Assembly: GCF_900636385.1 (NCBI RefSeq)
Contig: NZ_LR134269.1
Span: 806,001 to 870,000, forward strand
Source: Staphylococcus warneri
GTDB lineage: Bacteria > Bacillota > Bacilli > Staphylococcales > Staphylococcaceae
Length of the DNA stretch: 64,000 nucleotides
Direction of reading: 5' to 3'
Positions 8,897 through 24,826 of this stretch are shown one piece after another. A program made the translations under genes and the position numbers. Position 1 is the first letter of the stretch; each line of letters starts with the position of its first letter. The notes under the pieces were generated by a model. The model did not search any database, was not told the DNA's origin, and saw nothing but the letters and a program-made list of their open reading frames with translations.

Positions 8897-11047
8897 ATGG
8901 ACAATCATTTAATAAAATCAATTATCGAAAAATATAATTTTACAGAAAAGCAAATTACTTCAGTATTGAAACTATTAGAAGATAAAAATACCGTTCCATT
9001 CATAGCTAGATATCGTAAAGAACAAACTGGCGGTTTAGATGAAGTAGAAATTAAACAAATTTCAGATGAATATCAATATATGGTTAACTTACAAAAAAGA
9101 AAAGAAGAAGTTATTCATAGTATTGAGCAACAAGGAATGCTAACTCATGAATTAAAAAATGATATTCTTAAGCAAACTAAATTACAACGTGTTGAAGATT
9201 TATATAGACCATATAAACAAAAGAAAAAAACACGTGCAACAGAGGCAAAAAGAAAAGGTTTAGAACCTTTAGCTAAATGGCTATTACAATCTGAACTTGA
9301 CGAAAAGGTTCAAACAAAAGCACAAACCTACCTTAACGAAGAAGTAAAAAGCGTTGAAGAAGCCATTCAGGGTGCCCAAGACATCATTGCAGAGCAAATT
9401 TCTGATAATCCTAAATATCGTTCAAGAATATTAAAAAATGTATATCAACAAGGACAAATTGTAACTACTAAAAAGAAAAAAGCTGAAGATGAAAAAGAAA
9501 TATTCTCTATGTATTATGATTATGCTGAACCGATTAAAAAGATAGCTAATCACAGAGTTTTAGCGGTTAATAGAGGAGAAAAAGAAAAAATATTATCTGT
9601 AAAAATAGAATTTGATACAGAAATAGTAGAAAAAGACATAGAAAAACAAGAAATAAAAAGAGAAACTGAAGCGACAGCTATTATAAGAGACGCAATTAAA
9701 GATAGTCTTAAGAGATTAATAATGCCATCTATTGAACGTGAAATCAGAGGTGACTTAACAGAAAAAGCTGAAAATCATGCTATAGATGTTTTTAGTGAGA
9801 ATTTGAGAAATTTACTTTTACAACCGCCAATGAAAGGAAAACAAATACTAGGCGTAGATCCAGCTTTTAGAACGGGTTGTAAACTAGCAGTTATTAATCC
9901 ATATGGAACATTCGTGGCTAAGAATGTGATATATCCACATCCACCAGTAAATAAAACAGATACAGCTGAGAAAATAGTAGTAAAAATGATTAATGATTAT
10001 GATGTTCAATTAATTGCAATTGGTAATGGGACAGCTAGTAGAGAAACAGAACAATTCATCGCTAATGTTATTAATAAATTTAATCTTAAAGTCCAATTCA
10101 TCATAGTAAACGAAGCAGGTGCTTCAGTATATTCAGCATCAGAAATTGCACGTGCAGAATTTCCTGATTTCCAAGTCGAAGAAAGAAGTGCTGTTTCAAT
10201 TGGTAGAAGGGTACAAGATCCTTTAAGTGAATTAGTTAAAATAGATCCAAAATCAATAGGTGTTGGACAATATCAACATGATGTTAACCAAAAAGAATTA
10301 GAAAAGGCACTAACATTTGTTGTTGAAACAGCGGTAAACCAAGTCGGCGTGGATGTTAATACAGCTTCTCGTTCACTACTACAATATGTGTCAGGACTTT
10401 CATCACAAATTGCCCAAAATCTAATAGAATATAGAGAAGAAAATGGTGCTATTAAACATCATAAAGATATAGCTAAAGTTAAACGTTTAGGTGCCAAAAC
10501 ATTCGAACAAAGTATTGGTTTCATGAGAATTGTAGATGGTACAGAACCGTTAGATAATACATCTATTCACCCAGAAAGTTATGATGTAACATATCAATTA
10601 CTTAACCAGTTAAATCTTAAAGTTGAAGATTTAGGTAGTGAAACATTAAAAAAGACATTAGATTCCATTGATACACATGAAATTGCTAACCAATTAAATA
10701 TAGGAAAACCAACATTAGAAGATATTATTAAATCTTTAAAAGCACCAAATAGGGATCCTCGTGATGAATTTGAAACACCAATTTTAAAATCCGATGTTTT
10801 ATCAATTGAGGATTTATCTGAAGGAATGAAACTTAGTGGTACTGTAAGAAATGTAGTAGATTTTGGCGCGTTTGTTGATATTGGTGTCAAACAAGATGGA
10901 CTTGTACATGTATCAAAACTATCTAAAAAATTCGTTAAGAACCCAATGGACATTGTAAGTGTAGGAGATATTGTCGATGTTTGGATACTTAACATAGATA
11001 AGCAAAAAGATAAAGTATCATTGACAATGATAAATCCACATGAATAA
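8897..11047 (+). CDS. tex: Tex-family RNA-binding transcriptional accessory protein
   Basis: A 716-residue Tex protein. From N to C: the helical Tex_N region with VPFIARYRKEQTGGLDE, a YqgF/RuvX-like nuclease fold (ILGVDPAFRTGCKLAVINP near residue 320), a helix-hairpin-helix part (GLSSQIAQNLIEYREENG), and an S1 RNA-binding domain at the end (GTVRNVVDFGAFVDIGVKQD). Homologues bind nucleic acid and affect transcription and toxin expression; the exact role in staphylococci is unsettled. It overlaps sprT by 8 nt. Confidence 0.93.
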   Translation: MDNHLIKSIIEKYNFTEKQITSVLKLLEDKNTVPFIARYRKEQTGGLDEVEIKQISDEYQYMVNLQKRKEEVIHSIEQQGMLTHELKNDILKQTKLQRVEDLYRPYKQKKKTRATEAKRKGLEPLAKWLLQSELDEKVQTKAQTYLNEEVKSVEEAIQGAQDIIAEQISDNPKYRSRILKNVYQQGQIVTTKKKKAEDEKEIFSMYYDYAEPIKKIANHRVLAVNRGEKEKILSVKIEFDTEIVEKDIEKQEIKRETEATAIIRDAIKDSLKRLIMPSIEREIRGDLTEKAENHAIDVFSENLRNLLLQPPMKGKQILGVDPAFRTGCKLAVINPYGTFVAKNVIYPHPPVNKTDTAEKIVVKMINDYDVQLIAIGNGTASRETEQFIANVINKFNLKVQFIIVNEAGASVYSASEIARAEFPDFQVEERSAVSIGRRVQDPLSELVKIDPKSIGVGQYQHDVNQKELEKALTFVVETAVNQVGVDVNTASRSLLQYVSGLSSQIAQNLIEYREENGAIKHHKDIAKVKRLGAKTFEQSIGFMRIVDGTEPLDNTSIHPESYDVTYQLLNQLNLKVEDLGSETLKKTLDSIDTHEIANQLNIGKPTLEDIIKSLKAPNRDPRDEFETPILKSDVLSIEDLSEGMKLSGTVRNVVDFGAFVDIGVKQDGLVHVSKLSKKFVKNPMDIVSVGDIVDVWILNIDKQKDKVSLTMINPHE

Positions 11048-11498
11048 TCAGGAATTACAAAGTTTAGTATGTGATCTTTCCTTAAAGTATTTTAAAATAC
11101 CCTTTAAACATAATGCGTATTTTAATAGGCGCTTAAGAACAACAGGTGGAAGATATCTACTTAAATCACATGATATAGAAATTAATCCCAAGCAATATGA
11201 GCATTATGGTAAAAAAGCTATTATTGATATTGTAAAACATGAACTTTGCCATTATCATTTGCATATTTTAGGTAAAGGTTATAAACATAAAGATCGAGAT
11301 TTTAAAAGCTTAAGTACGAAAGTTGGTGCACCAAGATTTTGCACACCAACGCATTCTTATGAAGAACGTGCTAATTATGAATATATCTGTACCGAATGTA
11401 AGACGAAGTATTTAAGAATAAAAAGAGTGAATGTAAGTATCATGAGATGTGGTAAATGTGGTGGTAAATTAAAGTTAGATAGAAAAAAGATTAAGTAA
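11040..11498 (+). CDS. SprT-like putative zinc metallopeptidase
   Basis: A 152-residue SprT/SprL-family protein. It carries the metal-binding motif DIVKHELCHYHLHIL (HELCH, an HExxH form) and a C-terminal zinc ribbon with paired cysteines (YICTECKTKYL and RCGKCGGKLKLD). Its activity in staphylococci is not established. The start ATG 11040 overlaps the tex stop, so the pair is coupled. Confidence 0.88.
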   Translation: MNNQELQSLVCDLSLKYFKIPFKHNAYFNRRLRTTGGRYLLKSHDIEINPKQYEHYGKKAIIDIVKHELCHYHLHILGKGYKHKDRDFKSLSTKVGAPRFCTPTHSYEERANYEYICTECKTKYLRIKRVNVSIMRCGKCGGKLKLDRKKIK

Positions 11499-11538
11499 GC
11501 CATCGTACAGTAAAAATAAATTGGATATGAACTAGAAT

Positions 11539-11573
11539 GAGGGCACTAATAAGAAAAATTATTTAGTGTCCTC
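11539..11573 (+). terminator. Inverted repeat after sprT, possible terminator
   Basis: GAGGGCACTAA (11539-11549) and TTAGTGTCCTC (11563-11573) can form an 11-bp stem with one G-T pair. No strong T-run follows, so terminator function is uncertain. Confidence 0.45.
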
Positions 11574-11594
11574 TATTAATATCACATATAAGTA

Positions 11595-11623
11595 TTGACA
11601 TTACTTTTACGATGATTTATTAT
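11595..11623 (+). promoter_or_regulatory. rRNA operon promoter P1
   Basis: TTGACA (11595-11600), 17-bp spacer, TATTAT (11618-11623). It is the upstream of two near-consensus promoters in front of the tRNA-rRNA cluster. Confidence 0.75.
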
Positions 11624-11696
11624 AAATAACGTTGCGTTAATAAATGAGCAAACATTACAAGATGATTAATTTTGTTAATTTCATGTTAAAAAGTTA

Positions 11697-11725
11697 TTGA
11701 CATTGTTTAATAAATGATTTACAAT
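11697..11725 (+). promoter_or_regulatory. rRNA operon promoter P2
   Basis: TTGACA (11697-11702), 17-bp spacer, TACAAT (11720-11725), 47 nt before the first tRNA. Tandem promoters about 100 nt apart are typical of Firmicute rrn operons. Confidence 0.8.
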
Positions 11726-11772
11726 TTATTATGCTATTGAGAAATCGATAAACTTTTGAATGCGTTTTGCCA

Positions 11773-11858
<86 letters not shown>

Positions 11859-11881
11859 AAATAACTTTTAAAATTATATAT

Positions 11882-11955
11882 GCGGGTGTAGTTTAATGGC
11901 AAAACCTCAGCCTTCCAAGCTGATGTTGTGGGTTCGATTCCCATCACCCGCTCCA
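11882..11955 (+). tRNA. tRNA-Gly (anticodon TCC)
   Basis: A 74-nt cloverleaf. Acceptor GCGGGTG pairs with CACCCGC, the anticodon loop is CTTCCAA, the T-arm contains GGTTCGATTCC, and CCA is encoded. It follows tRNA-Leu by 23 nt and lies about 117 nt before 16S rRNA. Confidence 0.95.
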
Positions 11956-12072
11956 AAATTTAATTAAATGAACATTGAAAACTGAATGACAATATGTCAA
12001 CGTTAATTCCAATAATGTAACGAAAGTTACAATAATTAATTTAGTTTTATGAGCTAATCAAACATCATAATT

Positions 12073-16927
<4,855 letters not shown>

Positions 16928-16996
16928 ATTTATGTTTTGCGAAGCAAAATCATTTTACTTACTATCTAGTTTTGAATGTATAATACATTCCATTTG

Positions 16997-17111
16997 TCTG
17001 GTGACAATGGCAAGGAGGTCACACCTGTTCCCATGCCGAACACAGAAGTTAAGCTCCTTAGCGCCGATGGTAGTCGGACTAACGTTCCGCTAGAGTAGGA
17101 CGTTGCCAGGC
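16997..17111 (+). rRNA. rrf: 5S ribosomal RNA
   Basis: 115 nt from TCTGGTGACAATGGCAAGG to GACGTTGCCAGGC. The ends pair (TCTGG with CCAGG) and the core CCCATGCCGAACACAGAAG is present. It lies 69 nt after 23S and is followed by a hairpin terminator. Confidence 0.96.
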
Positions 17112-17240
17112 AAATAATAGGATGCGATGAGCCGCATTGAGACCGCAAGATCTCTTTTTTTTATGTTTAAAATAAGAAAGTCAACGCAGAGTAAATGCGT
17201 TTAGACGATGAATTGAAGAATGAGTGCAACGAGCTTAGTC
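17104..17240 (+). repeat. Direct repeat, copy A: 5S 3' end plus rrn terminator region
   Basis: About 137 nt starting in the last bases of 5S (TGCCAGGCAAATAATAGG) and running through the terminator to GAGCTTAGTC. It is nearly identical to 17414-17549, differing by a handful of substitutions and one T in the T-run. It marks a duplication of the rRNA operon tail. Confidence 0.9.
17140..17162 (+). terminator. rRNA operon terminator, copy A
   Basis: GAGACC-GCAA-GATCTC followed by eight T residues. The stem is imperfect here (CC against GA), unlike the perfect copy at 17449. Confidence 0.7.
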
Positions 17241-17305
17241 GAGCTAAGTGAGTAAGTGAGAGATGAAAATGAAGAAGTATAAGCGTATTTCTCTCAAGTT
17301 GAAAA

Positions 17306-17340
17306 AGGTCCTTAGCGCCGAAGGTAGCAGACTAACGTTC
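17306..17340 (+). pseudogene. Decayed 5S rRNA fragment
   Basis: About 35 nt (GGTCCTTAGCGCCGAAGG, then GCAGACTAACGTTC) match the 5S core CTCCTTAGCGCCGATGGTAG...GGACTAACGTTC with small deletions. The rest of the 5S body is gone, but a CATGCCAGGCAAATAATAGG end reappears at about 17411. This looks like the remains of a second 5S copy between two copies of the operon tail. Confidence 0.75.
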
Positions 17341-17413
17341 TAAAGCAAAACAGTGATTGAAAATCACATGTTTTACTTACTTAATAGCATGAGCTATTAA
17401 GATCAATAGCCCA

Positions 17414-17549
17414 TGCCAGGCAAATAATAGGATGCGATGAGCCACATTGAGACCGCAAGGTCTCTTTTTTTATGTTTAAAATAAGAAAGTCAACGCAGAG
17501 CAAATGCGTTTAGACGATGAATTGAAGAATGAGCGTAACGAGCTTAGTC
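17414..17549 (+). repeat. Direct repeat, copy B of the rrn operon tail
   Basis: About 136 nt matching 17104-17240, including the terminator GAGACCGCAAGGTCTC plus seven T at 17449-17471. Between the copies lie the 5S relic and two small hairpins (GTGATTGAAAATCAC and CTTAATAGCATGAGCTATTAAG). Confidence 0.9.
17449..17471 (+). terminator. rRNA operon terminator, copy B
   Basis: A perfect GAGACC-GCAA-GGTCTC hairpin followed by seven T residues. Confidence 0.75.
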
Positions 17550-17573
17550 TATCTAATAGTTGAAAGTAGAAAC

Positions 17574-17607
17574 TAAAACGAAGCCATGCAAGTTTACATA
17601 GCTTCGT
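17574..17607 (-). terminator. Terminator after ilvA (end of ilv-leu operon)
   Basis: Read on the minus strand, ACGAAGC pairs with GCTTCGT in a stem extended by further pairs and followed by TTTTAG. It is placed right after the ilvA stop. Confidence 0.7.
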
Positions 17608-17612
17608 CTAGT

Positions 17613-18881
17613 TTAAATTAATAATGAATATAGCATTTTATTTTCATTAATGTAAATGTTTGAAGAATCAAACTGATTTACATTTTCTTTTAATTGTTGT
17701 AAGTCTGTATGATCTTTAAGTTGAATACCGATAATTACAGTACCAGTATTTTGAGATGATTTCTTTAAATATTCAAATTTAGTGATATCATCTTGTGGTC
17801 CTAGTACATCATTAACGAATTCTCTAAGTGCACCAGGTCTTTGAGGGAAATTAAGAATGAAATAATGTTTCATTTCTTCGTATAATAATGAACGTTCTTC
17901 AATTTCTTTCATACGGTTAATATCATTATTCCCACCACTTACGATGCAAACTACTGTTTTGCCTTTGATTAATTCTCGATAGTCTTCTAATGCTGCTACA
18001 CTTAGCGCTCCAGCAGGTTCTGCAATAATTGCTTGTTTAGAATACATATCTAGGATTGTTGAACAAACTGCACCTTCATCCACTTGCACATAGTCATGTA
18101 CGAAAGATTTAGCAATTTCAAATGTAATATCACCAACTCTAGCAACTGATGCACCGTCTACAAATTTATCAATGTTTTCTAATGTTACAATTTTGTTATT
18201 AACTACTACAGATTCATACATACTACTAGCTCCAGCAGGTTCTACACCAATGATTTTAGTTTGTGGAGAATAGTCATGAAAATAAGTACTGATACCTGAA
18301 ATTAAACCACCACCGCCAATAGCTGCAAATAAATAATCAAAATTGATATTTTCCTCGCGAGATTGTGTAATCATTTCTTTAGCTAATGTACCTTGACCTG
18401 CAATAGTATAAACATTATTAAATGGATCAATAAAAGTCATATTATTTTGTTTAGTATATTCAAGCGCTTCTGCTAAACAATGGTCAAATGTGTCACCAGT
18501 TAATTTAATTTCAACATTACCATTTCCAAAGAATTGAACTTGGTTAATTTTTTGTAATGGTGTTGTGACTGGCATAAAAATGACAGCTTTTAGATTAAGT
18601 TTTTTTGCTGTGTAGGCCACGCCTTGAGCATGGTTTCCAGCACTAGCACATGTAATCCCTTTACTTTGAATGTCATCAGATAGGACTGAAATAGCATTAT
18701 ACGCACCACGCAATTTAAAAGAGCGTACCCATTGCAAGTCCTCTCTTTTTAAATATACCTTACAATCATACTTTTGAGATAAATAGTGATCTAATTGTAA
18801 AGGCGTTTCTTTAACTATATCTTTAAGACGTAAATAAGCTTCGTCGATATCTTTGGTTGAAACTGTTGTTTTTACTGTCAT
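17613..18881 (-). CDS. ilvA: Threonine dehydratase (biosynthetic, IlvA)
   Basis: A 422-residue PLP enzyme that deaminates threonine to 2-oxobutanoate, the entry to isoleucine. The PLP lysine lies in [12 protein letters not shown], the phosphate-binding glycine loop is [11 protein letters not shown], and SGGNNDINR comes later. After about residue 330 a single ACT-like regulatory domain follows ([20 protein letters not shown]), shorter than in E. coli IlvA. It is the last gene of the nine-gene ilv-leu operon. Confidence 0.95.
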   Translation of the reverse strand: MTVKTTVSTKDIDEAYLRLKDIVKETPLQLDHYLSQKYDCKVYLKREDLQWVRSFKLRGAYNAISVLSDDIQSKGITCASAGNHAQGVAYTAKKLNLKAVIFMPVTTPLQKINQVQFFGNGNVEIKLTGDTFDHCLAEALEYTKQNNMTFIDPFNNVYTIAGQGTLAKEMITQSREENINFDYLFAAIGGGGLISGISTYFHDYSPQTKIIGVEPAGASSMYESVVVNNKIVTLENIDKFVDGASVARVGDITFEIAKSFVHDYVQVDEGAVCSTILDMYSKQAIIAEPAGALSVAALEDYRELIKGKTVVCIVSGGNNDINRMKEIEERSLLYEEMKHYFILNFPQRPGALREFVNDVLGPQDDITKFEYLKKSSQNTGTVIIGIQLKDHTDLQQLKENVNQFDSSNIYINENKMLYSLLI

Positions 18882-18893
18882 AATTTTCCCACC

Positions 18894-19463
18894 TTAATGT
18901 ACTTTTTCATATTTTTCAATTAAATCTTCATATTGTAAAGTAATATCAATATCATCAAGACCATTGATTAGCTTATTCTTCCAGGTTTCATCGATATCAA
19001 AGTGGAAGGTTTGTTCTGTTGATGATACAGTTTGATTAGGTAAATCTATTGTGATCTCTTTGAATGATGCTAGATGTTCACGTGAAGGTTTATCTAAAAC
19101 GATAGGGAGCATGGCATTCTTAGTACAATTCATATAAAAGATATCACTATAACTTCCAGCAATGATAATACTAAAACCATAGTCTTTTAATGCCCAAGCA
19201 GCATGTTCTCTACTTGAACCACAGCCAAAATTATCTCCAGTGATTAAAATACTAGCACCTTGATATTCAGGTTTGTTTGGATTGAAGTCTGGATTATCGC
19301 TTCCATCTGGTAAATAACGCCATTCATCAAAAGCAAATGGACCAAAACCAGTTTTTGAAATCCGTTTTAAATGAACTTTTGGAATAATTTGATCTGTATC
19401 AATATTATCGTAAAAGAGAGGTACAATTTTACCTTGATAAGTTGTAATTGGTTTGATATCCAT
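18894..19463 (-). CDS. leuD: 3-isopropylmalate dehydratase small subunit
   Basis: A 189-residue swivel-domain subunit that pairs with LeuC to isomerise isopropylmalate in leucine synthesis. Family motifs are [16 protein letters not shown] at the N-terminus and [19 protein letters not shown]. It directly follows leuC (stop and start adjoin) and precedes ilvA by 12 nt. Confidence 0.97.
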   Translation of the reverse strand: MDIKPITTYQGKIVPLFYDNIDTDQIIPKVHLKRISKTGFGPFAFDEWRYLPDGSDNPDFNPNKPEYQGASILITGDNFGCGSSREHAAWALKDYGFSIIIAGSYSDIFYMNCTKNAMLPIVLDKPSREHLASFKEITIDLPNQTVSSTEQTFHFDIDETWKNKLINGLDDIDITLQYEDLIEKYEKVH

Positions 19464-20834
19464 CTAAACGACCACCTTTCTAACATCAACAAATCGTCCA
19501 TTAATTGCTGCTGCAGCGGCCATAGCAGGGGAGACGAGATGAGTTCTTGCTCCCTTACCTTGTCTACCCTCAAAATTGCGGTTACTTGTTGATGCACAAT
19601 GTACGCCTTCAGGTACTTGGTCCGGATTCATACCTAAACACATTGAACAACCTGGTTCACGCCATTCAAATCCAGCTTCTTTGAATACTTTATCAAGTCC
19701 CATTGATTCTGCTTCTTTTTTTACTGTTCGTGATCCTGGAACAACAATAGCAGTAATATTAGGATGCACATGATTGCCTTTTACAATATGACTAGCTTCG
19801 ATCAAGTCAGTAATTCTAGCGTTAGTACATGAACCTAAAAATACATAACCTAATTCAATATCTTCAGCTTTTTGTCCTGGTTCAAGTCCCATGTATTGAT
19901 AAGCTCGTTCGTCATTAGAATCTTTAATTTCAGGGAATGGGGTATTAAAATTAACGCCCATTTCAGGATTAGTGCCCCAAGTTACTTGAGGTTCCAATTC
20001 TGAAACATCCATTTCAATGACTTTGTCAAAAATAGCATCTTTATCAGAATAAAGTTGTTTCCATTCAGATATTGAGCGTTCGAAATTGTCAGCATAAGGT
20101 CTACCTTTTACATATTCAAATGTAGTTTCATCTGGTTGCATGATTCCATATTTTGCACCTGCCTCAATAGCCATATTACATATTGTCATTCTAGCTTCCA
20201 TTGAAAGGCTTTTGATTGTTTCACCAGTGAACTCTAAAGCATAACCAGTACCAAAATCTACACCGTATTGATTAATAAGGTAAAGAATAATATCTTTAGC
20301 GTATACACCCTTAGGTAATTTTCCATTGATATCAATCTTCAAATTTTTAGGTTTAGTTTGCCAAAGCGTTTGTGTAGCAAATACATGTTCTACCTCACTC
20401 GTTCCGATACCAAAAGCTATGGCACCAAAAGCGCCATGTGTAGCAGTATGAGAATCACCACATACAATAGTCTTTCCTGGTTGTGTTAGTCCAGTTTCAG
20501 GTCCAACCATATGCACGATTCCTTGTTCATCTGATCCCATATCAAATATGTGTACACCGAAGTCTTTTGCATTTTTTTGTAGCGTGGTAATTTGCTTATT
20601 TGCAATTTCATCTTTGATATTAAAAATATCTACTGTTGGGACATTATGATCTAATGTAGCAAAAGTTAAATCGGGACGTCGTAAGCGTCTATTTTGAATT
20701 CTCAATCCTTCAAACGCTTGTGGTGATGTTACTTCATGTATCAAATGTAAATCAATATATAATAATTGAGGGTCACCTACATTTCCATGCAAGACATGTT
20801 TATCCCATACTTTGTCAAATAGTGTTTGTCCCAT
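19464..20834 (-). CDS. leuC: 3-isopropylmalate dehydratase large subunit
   Basis: A 456-residue aconitase-family [4Fe-4S] enzyme. The three cluster cysteines are seen in [10 protein letters not shown] and in [11 protein letters not shown] near the C-terminus. Further motifs are [19 protein letters not shown] and [14 protein letters not shown]. It works with LeuD and lies between leuB and leuD. Confidence 0.97.
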   Translation of the reverse strand: MGQTLFDKVWDKHVLHGNVGDPQLLYIDLHLIHEVTSPQAFEGLRIQNRRLRRPDLTFATLDHNVPTVDIFNIKDEIANKQITTLQKNAKDFGVHIFDMGSDEQGIVHMVGPETGLTQPGKTIVCGDSHTATHGAFGAIAFGIGTSEVEHVFATQTLWQTKPKNLKIDINGKLPKGVYAKDIILYLINQYGVDFGTGYALEFTGETIKSLSMEARMTICNMAIEAGAKYGIMQPDETTFEYVKGRPYADNFERSISEWKQLYSDKDAIFDKVIEMDVSELEPQVTWGTNPEMGVNFNTPFPEIKDSNDERAYQYMGLEPGQKAEDIELGYVFLGSCTNARITDLIEASHIVKGNHVHPNITAIVVPGSRTVKKEAESMGLDKVFKEAGFEWREPGCSMCLGMNPDQVPEGVHCASTSNRNFEGRQGKGARTHLVSPAMAAAAAINGRFVDVRKVVV

Positions 20835-20849
20835 AAGATGACGCCTCCC

Positions 20850-21893
20850 TTAAGTATAAAATTCTTTTAAAAATTTAATAATTTGTGATGTAGTATACGT
20901 ACCGCCTAAATCGGCTGTGCATTTTCCATCTCTAATGAGTTGATATACATTGTTCTCTAATTCTTTAGCTGTCTCAATTTCATTGAAACTTTCACGTAAA
21001 CACATTGCTAAAGATAATATCATTCCAAAAGGATTGGCTTTATCTTGACCAGCAATATCAGGTGCAGAGCCATGAATAGGTTCATATAATCTTGTTCCAT
21101 CTTTACCAAAACTAGCTGATGGAGATAATCCTAAAGAACCTGGAATGACCGAAGCTTCATCGCTTAAGATGTCTCCAAATAAATTTTCAGTGACAATGAC
21201 GTCAAATTGTGTTGGACGTGTAATCAAATGCATACTGCAGGCATCTACGAGTAAATATTCTACTTCTACATCTGGATAATCATGTTTTACTTCCTCTACC
21301 GTTTTTCTCCAAAGTTTACTTGAAGCAAGTACATTTTCTTTATCGACTGACGTTAACTTCTTATGTCGTTGCTGCGCTATTTCAAATGCGACTCTAACAA
21401 TTTGTTCAATTTCAGTACGTGTGTAAGTTAAAGAATCTAGTGCATGATGATCAGTTAATTCACGTGGTTCTCCAAAATATAAACCACCTGTTAATTCTCT
21501 AACAATAACTAAATCAGTACCTTCAACTCTATCTTGTTTGAGAGGTGAAAGATGGCTCGTGCCATCAGTCACAATAGTAGGGCGAATATTAGCATATAAA
21601 TTAAGTGACTTTCTTAATTTTAATAATCCTTGTTCTGGACGTACGTTAGGATTAGTCCATTTAGGACCTCCGATAGCACCTAATAATATCGCATCAGCAT
21701 TTTGACAAGCCTTTAAAGTTTCATCTGTAAGAGGTGTGCCATAGACATCTATGGCAGCTCCTCCAAAATGATGTGTATCTACTTGATACTCAAAATGATA
21801 TTTTTGACTAATTTTTTCTAGAACTTCTAAACTCCCATTTAGTATTTCTGGGCCTATGCCATCTCCAGGTAAAGCAACGATATTATAGGTCAT
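20850..21893 (-). CDS. leuB: 3-isopropylmalate dehydrogenase
   Basis: A 347-residue NAD-dependent decarboxylating dehydrogenase of leucine synthesis. Motifs include [10 protein letters not shown] at the N-terminus, the isopropylmalate-binding [13 protein letters not shown], and [16 protein letters not shown]. Its start overlaps the leuA stop by 4 nt, so the two are translationally coupled. Confidence 0.97.
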   Translation of the reverse strand: MTYNIVALPGDGIGPEILNGSLEVLEKISQKYHFEYQVDTHHFGGAAIDVYGTPLTDETLKACQNADAILLGAIGGPKWTNPNVRPEQGLLKLRKSLNLYANIRPTIVTDGTSHLSPLKQDRVEGTDLVIVRELTGGLYFGEPRELTDHHALDSLTYTRTEIEQIVRVAFEIAQQRHKKLTSVDKENVLASSKLWRKTVEEVKHDYPDVEVEYLLVDACSMHLITRPTQFDVIVTENLFGDILSDEASVIPGSLGLSPSASFGKDGTRLYEPIHGSAPDIAGQDKANPFGMILSLAMCLRESFNEIETAKELENNVYQLIRDGKCTADLGGTYTTSQIIKFLKEFYT

Positions 21894-23425
21894 GATTGGA
21901 TACCTTCTTTCTCTTTAGCGTCTGCATCGTATTTTGCATGTGCCTCAATATAAGCTTTACATGAAGCTTTTAAAATATCGTGATCAATACCTATACCATT
22001 GACTTCTTTATTGTTGATTACAAGATTAACATGTACTTCTGCTTGAGCATCTGCTCCTTCTGTAACGGAATCAATGCGATAATCGATTAATTCTGTTTCA
22101 CGTTTAAAGATACGATCAACTGCATTATAAATTGCGACAATAGAACCTGTACCAATACTTGAGTCTTGATAAATGCTGCCATCTTTATCTTTAATTACAA
22201 CAACTGCACTTTGAAGTCCATTAGAAACGAATTGAAGTTGTAATGCTTCTAGTTGATAAATCGCACTTTGTTCATGTTCTGAGCCCTGAATTAAAGCATG
22301 AATATCGCGGTCAGAAACCGATTTTTTCTTATCAGCAATAGATTTAAATTGTTTAAATAAATTAATTTGATCGTCTGGATTAATGTCATAGCCTAATGCT
22401 TTTAATTTTTCAGCAAAGGCGTGCTTACCTGAAAGTTTTCCTAAAGGTAATTCTGTAGTACTAACACCAACTAATTGAGGCGTCATAATTTCATATGTTT
22501 CACGATGTTTAAGAATACCATCTTGATGTATACCAGATTCATGACTGAATGCATTTTGTCCTACGATAGCTTTATTTCTTGGTACACGAATACCTGCATA
22601 ACGAGAAATTAAGTCAGAAGTTTTCTTAGTTTCTTTTAACTCAATTTGTGACTCTATTCCATAATGATCTTTACGAATATATAGTGCTAAAGCGACTTCT
22701 TCTAGTGCTGCGTTACCAGCACGCTCGCCAATACCATTTACAGTACCTTCTACACGTCTCGCGCCACCTTCAATAGCAGCTAGACTATTAGACACCGCCA
22801 TACCTAAGTCATCGTGACAATGTGAACTATAAATAATTTCATTATCAGATTGAACGGATTCAGTTAAAGTTTTAAAAATTTGTCCATATTCATTTGGGTA
22901 ACTAAAACCTACAGTGTCAGGAATATTAATAATGGTTGCACCAGCATCAACAGCTGTTTGTACACTTTGTATTAAAAAATCCATATCTGTTCGTGTTGCG
23001 TCTTCAGGTGAGAATTGAACGATATCAAATAATTGCTTAGCATAAGTGACATGTTCTTTTATAGAATCTAAAACTTCTTCTTGAGACATTTTCAATTTAT
23101 GCTCTAGATGAATAGGGGATGTCGCAATAAAGACATGTACTAGAGGTTTAGCAGCATGTTTTGTTGCTTCATAGACTGCATCAATATCAGACTTGATACA
23201 TCTAGCTAAACCACAAACAGCAGTTGTTGTTAAGGCTTTAGAAATAGCTTCCACTGATTTGAAACTACCTGTACTAGAAGCAGGAAAGCCAGCTTCGATA
23301 ACATCTACACCCCATTTTTCAAGTTGTAGTGCTATTTTTAAACGTTCATCGAATGTGAAATTCACTCCAGGTGTTTGTTCACCATCTCTAAGAGTGGTAT
23401 CAAATATTTGAATATGGCTACTCAT
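21890..23425 (-). CDS. leuA: 2-isopropylmalate synthase
   Basis: A 511-residue enzyme that condenses acetyl-CoA with 2-oxoisovalerate, the first leucine-specific step. Signatures are [17 protein letters not shown], the metal-binding [14 protein letters not shown], and [11 protein letters not shown]. The C-terminal ~130 residues form the LeuA dimer domain for leucine feedback. I choose ATG 23425, about 9 nt after AAGGAG; a TTG three codons upstream is too close to the ribosome site. It follows ilvC. Confidence 0.96.
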   Translation of the reverse strand: MSSHIQIFDTTLRDGEQTPGVNFTFDERLKIALQLEKWGVDVIEAGFPASSTGSFKSVEAISKALTTTAVCGLARCIKSDIDAVYEATKHAAKPLVHVFIATSPIHLEHKLKMSQEEVLDSIKEHVTYAKQLFDIVQFSPEDATRTDMDFLIQSVQTAVDAGATIINIPDTVGFSYPNEYGQIFKTLTESVQSDNEIIYSSHCHDDLGMAVSNSLAAIEGGARRVEGTVNGIGERAGNAALEEVALALYIRKDHYGIESQIELKETKKTSDLISRYAGIRVPRNKAIVGQNAFSHESGIHQDGILKHRETYEIMTPQLVGVSTTELPLGKLSGKHAFAEKLKALGYDINPDDQINLFKQFKSIADKKKSVSDRDIHALIQGSEHEQSAIYQLEALQLQFVSNGLQSAVVVIKDKDGSIYQDSSIGTGSIVAIYNAVDRIFKRETELIDYRIDSVTEGADAQAEVHVNLVINNKEVNGIGIDHDILKASCKAYIEAHAKYDADAKEKEGIQS

Positions 23426-23446
23426 TTTAATCAACTCCTTAATCCA

Positions 23447-24478
<1,032 letters not shown>

Positions 24479-24483
24479 TTAGC

Positions 24484-24498
24484 AATATTCCGAAAATT
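24484..24498 (-). promoter_or_regulatory. CodY-like box between ilvN and ilvC
   Basis: AATTTTCGGAATATT on the minus strand matches the CodY motif AATTTTCWGAAAATT at 13 of 15 positions. It lies about 32 nt before the ilvC ATG, inside the operon. Confidence 0.55.
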
Positions 24499-24583
24499 GA
24501 TGTGAGTAATAAACATTAGATGATAGCTGTTCGGTTATTATGCTTTTTTAGAACACTAGCGCATCGATGTTTTTCCATTTATA

Positions 24584-24826
24584 TTAAGCAGAGTATTGTT
24601 CTACGTTTAAAACATTTATTTGTTGTTGTAATTTATTTAATAAAATATTTAATACGTCTTCATCCTCAATATTAACAATAAGTTCCATATCAGAAATATT
24701 AGGATTATCGTCACGTTTTTTGACATGTAATTCTTCAATATTATATTGCAATCTGACGAATGCACTAGTAATTCTATTTAAGGTGCTTACTTGGTTCATT
24801 ACTTCAAATTTTAAATGTCGTTTCAT
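24584..24826 (-). CDS. ilvN: Acetolactate synthase small (regulatory) subunit, short form
   Basis: An 80-residue single ACT-domain protein (MKRHLKFEVMNQVSTLNRIT), about half the length of E. coli IlvH but the size usual in staphylococci. It is expected to bind IlvB and mediate valine feedback. Its ATG overlaps the ilvB stop by one base (TAATG). Followed by the 132-nt gap before ilvC. Confidence 0.85.
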   Translation of the reverse strand: MKRHLKFEVMNQVSTLNRITSAFVRLQYNIEELHVKKRDDNPNISDMELIVNIEDEDVLNILLNKLQQQINVLNVEQYSA

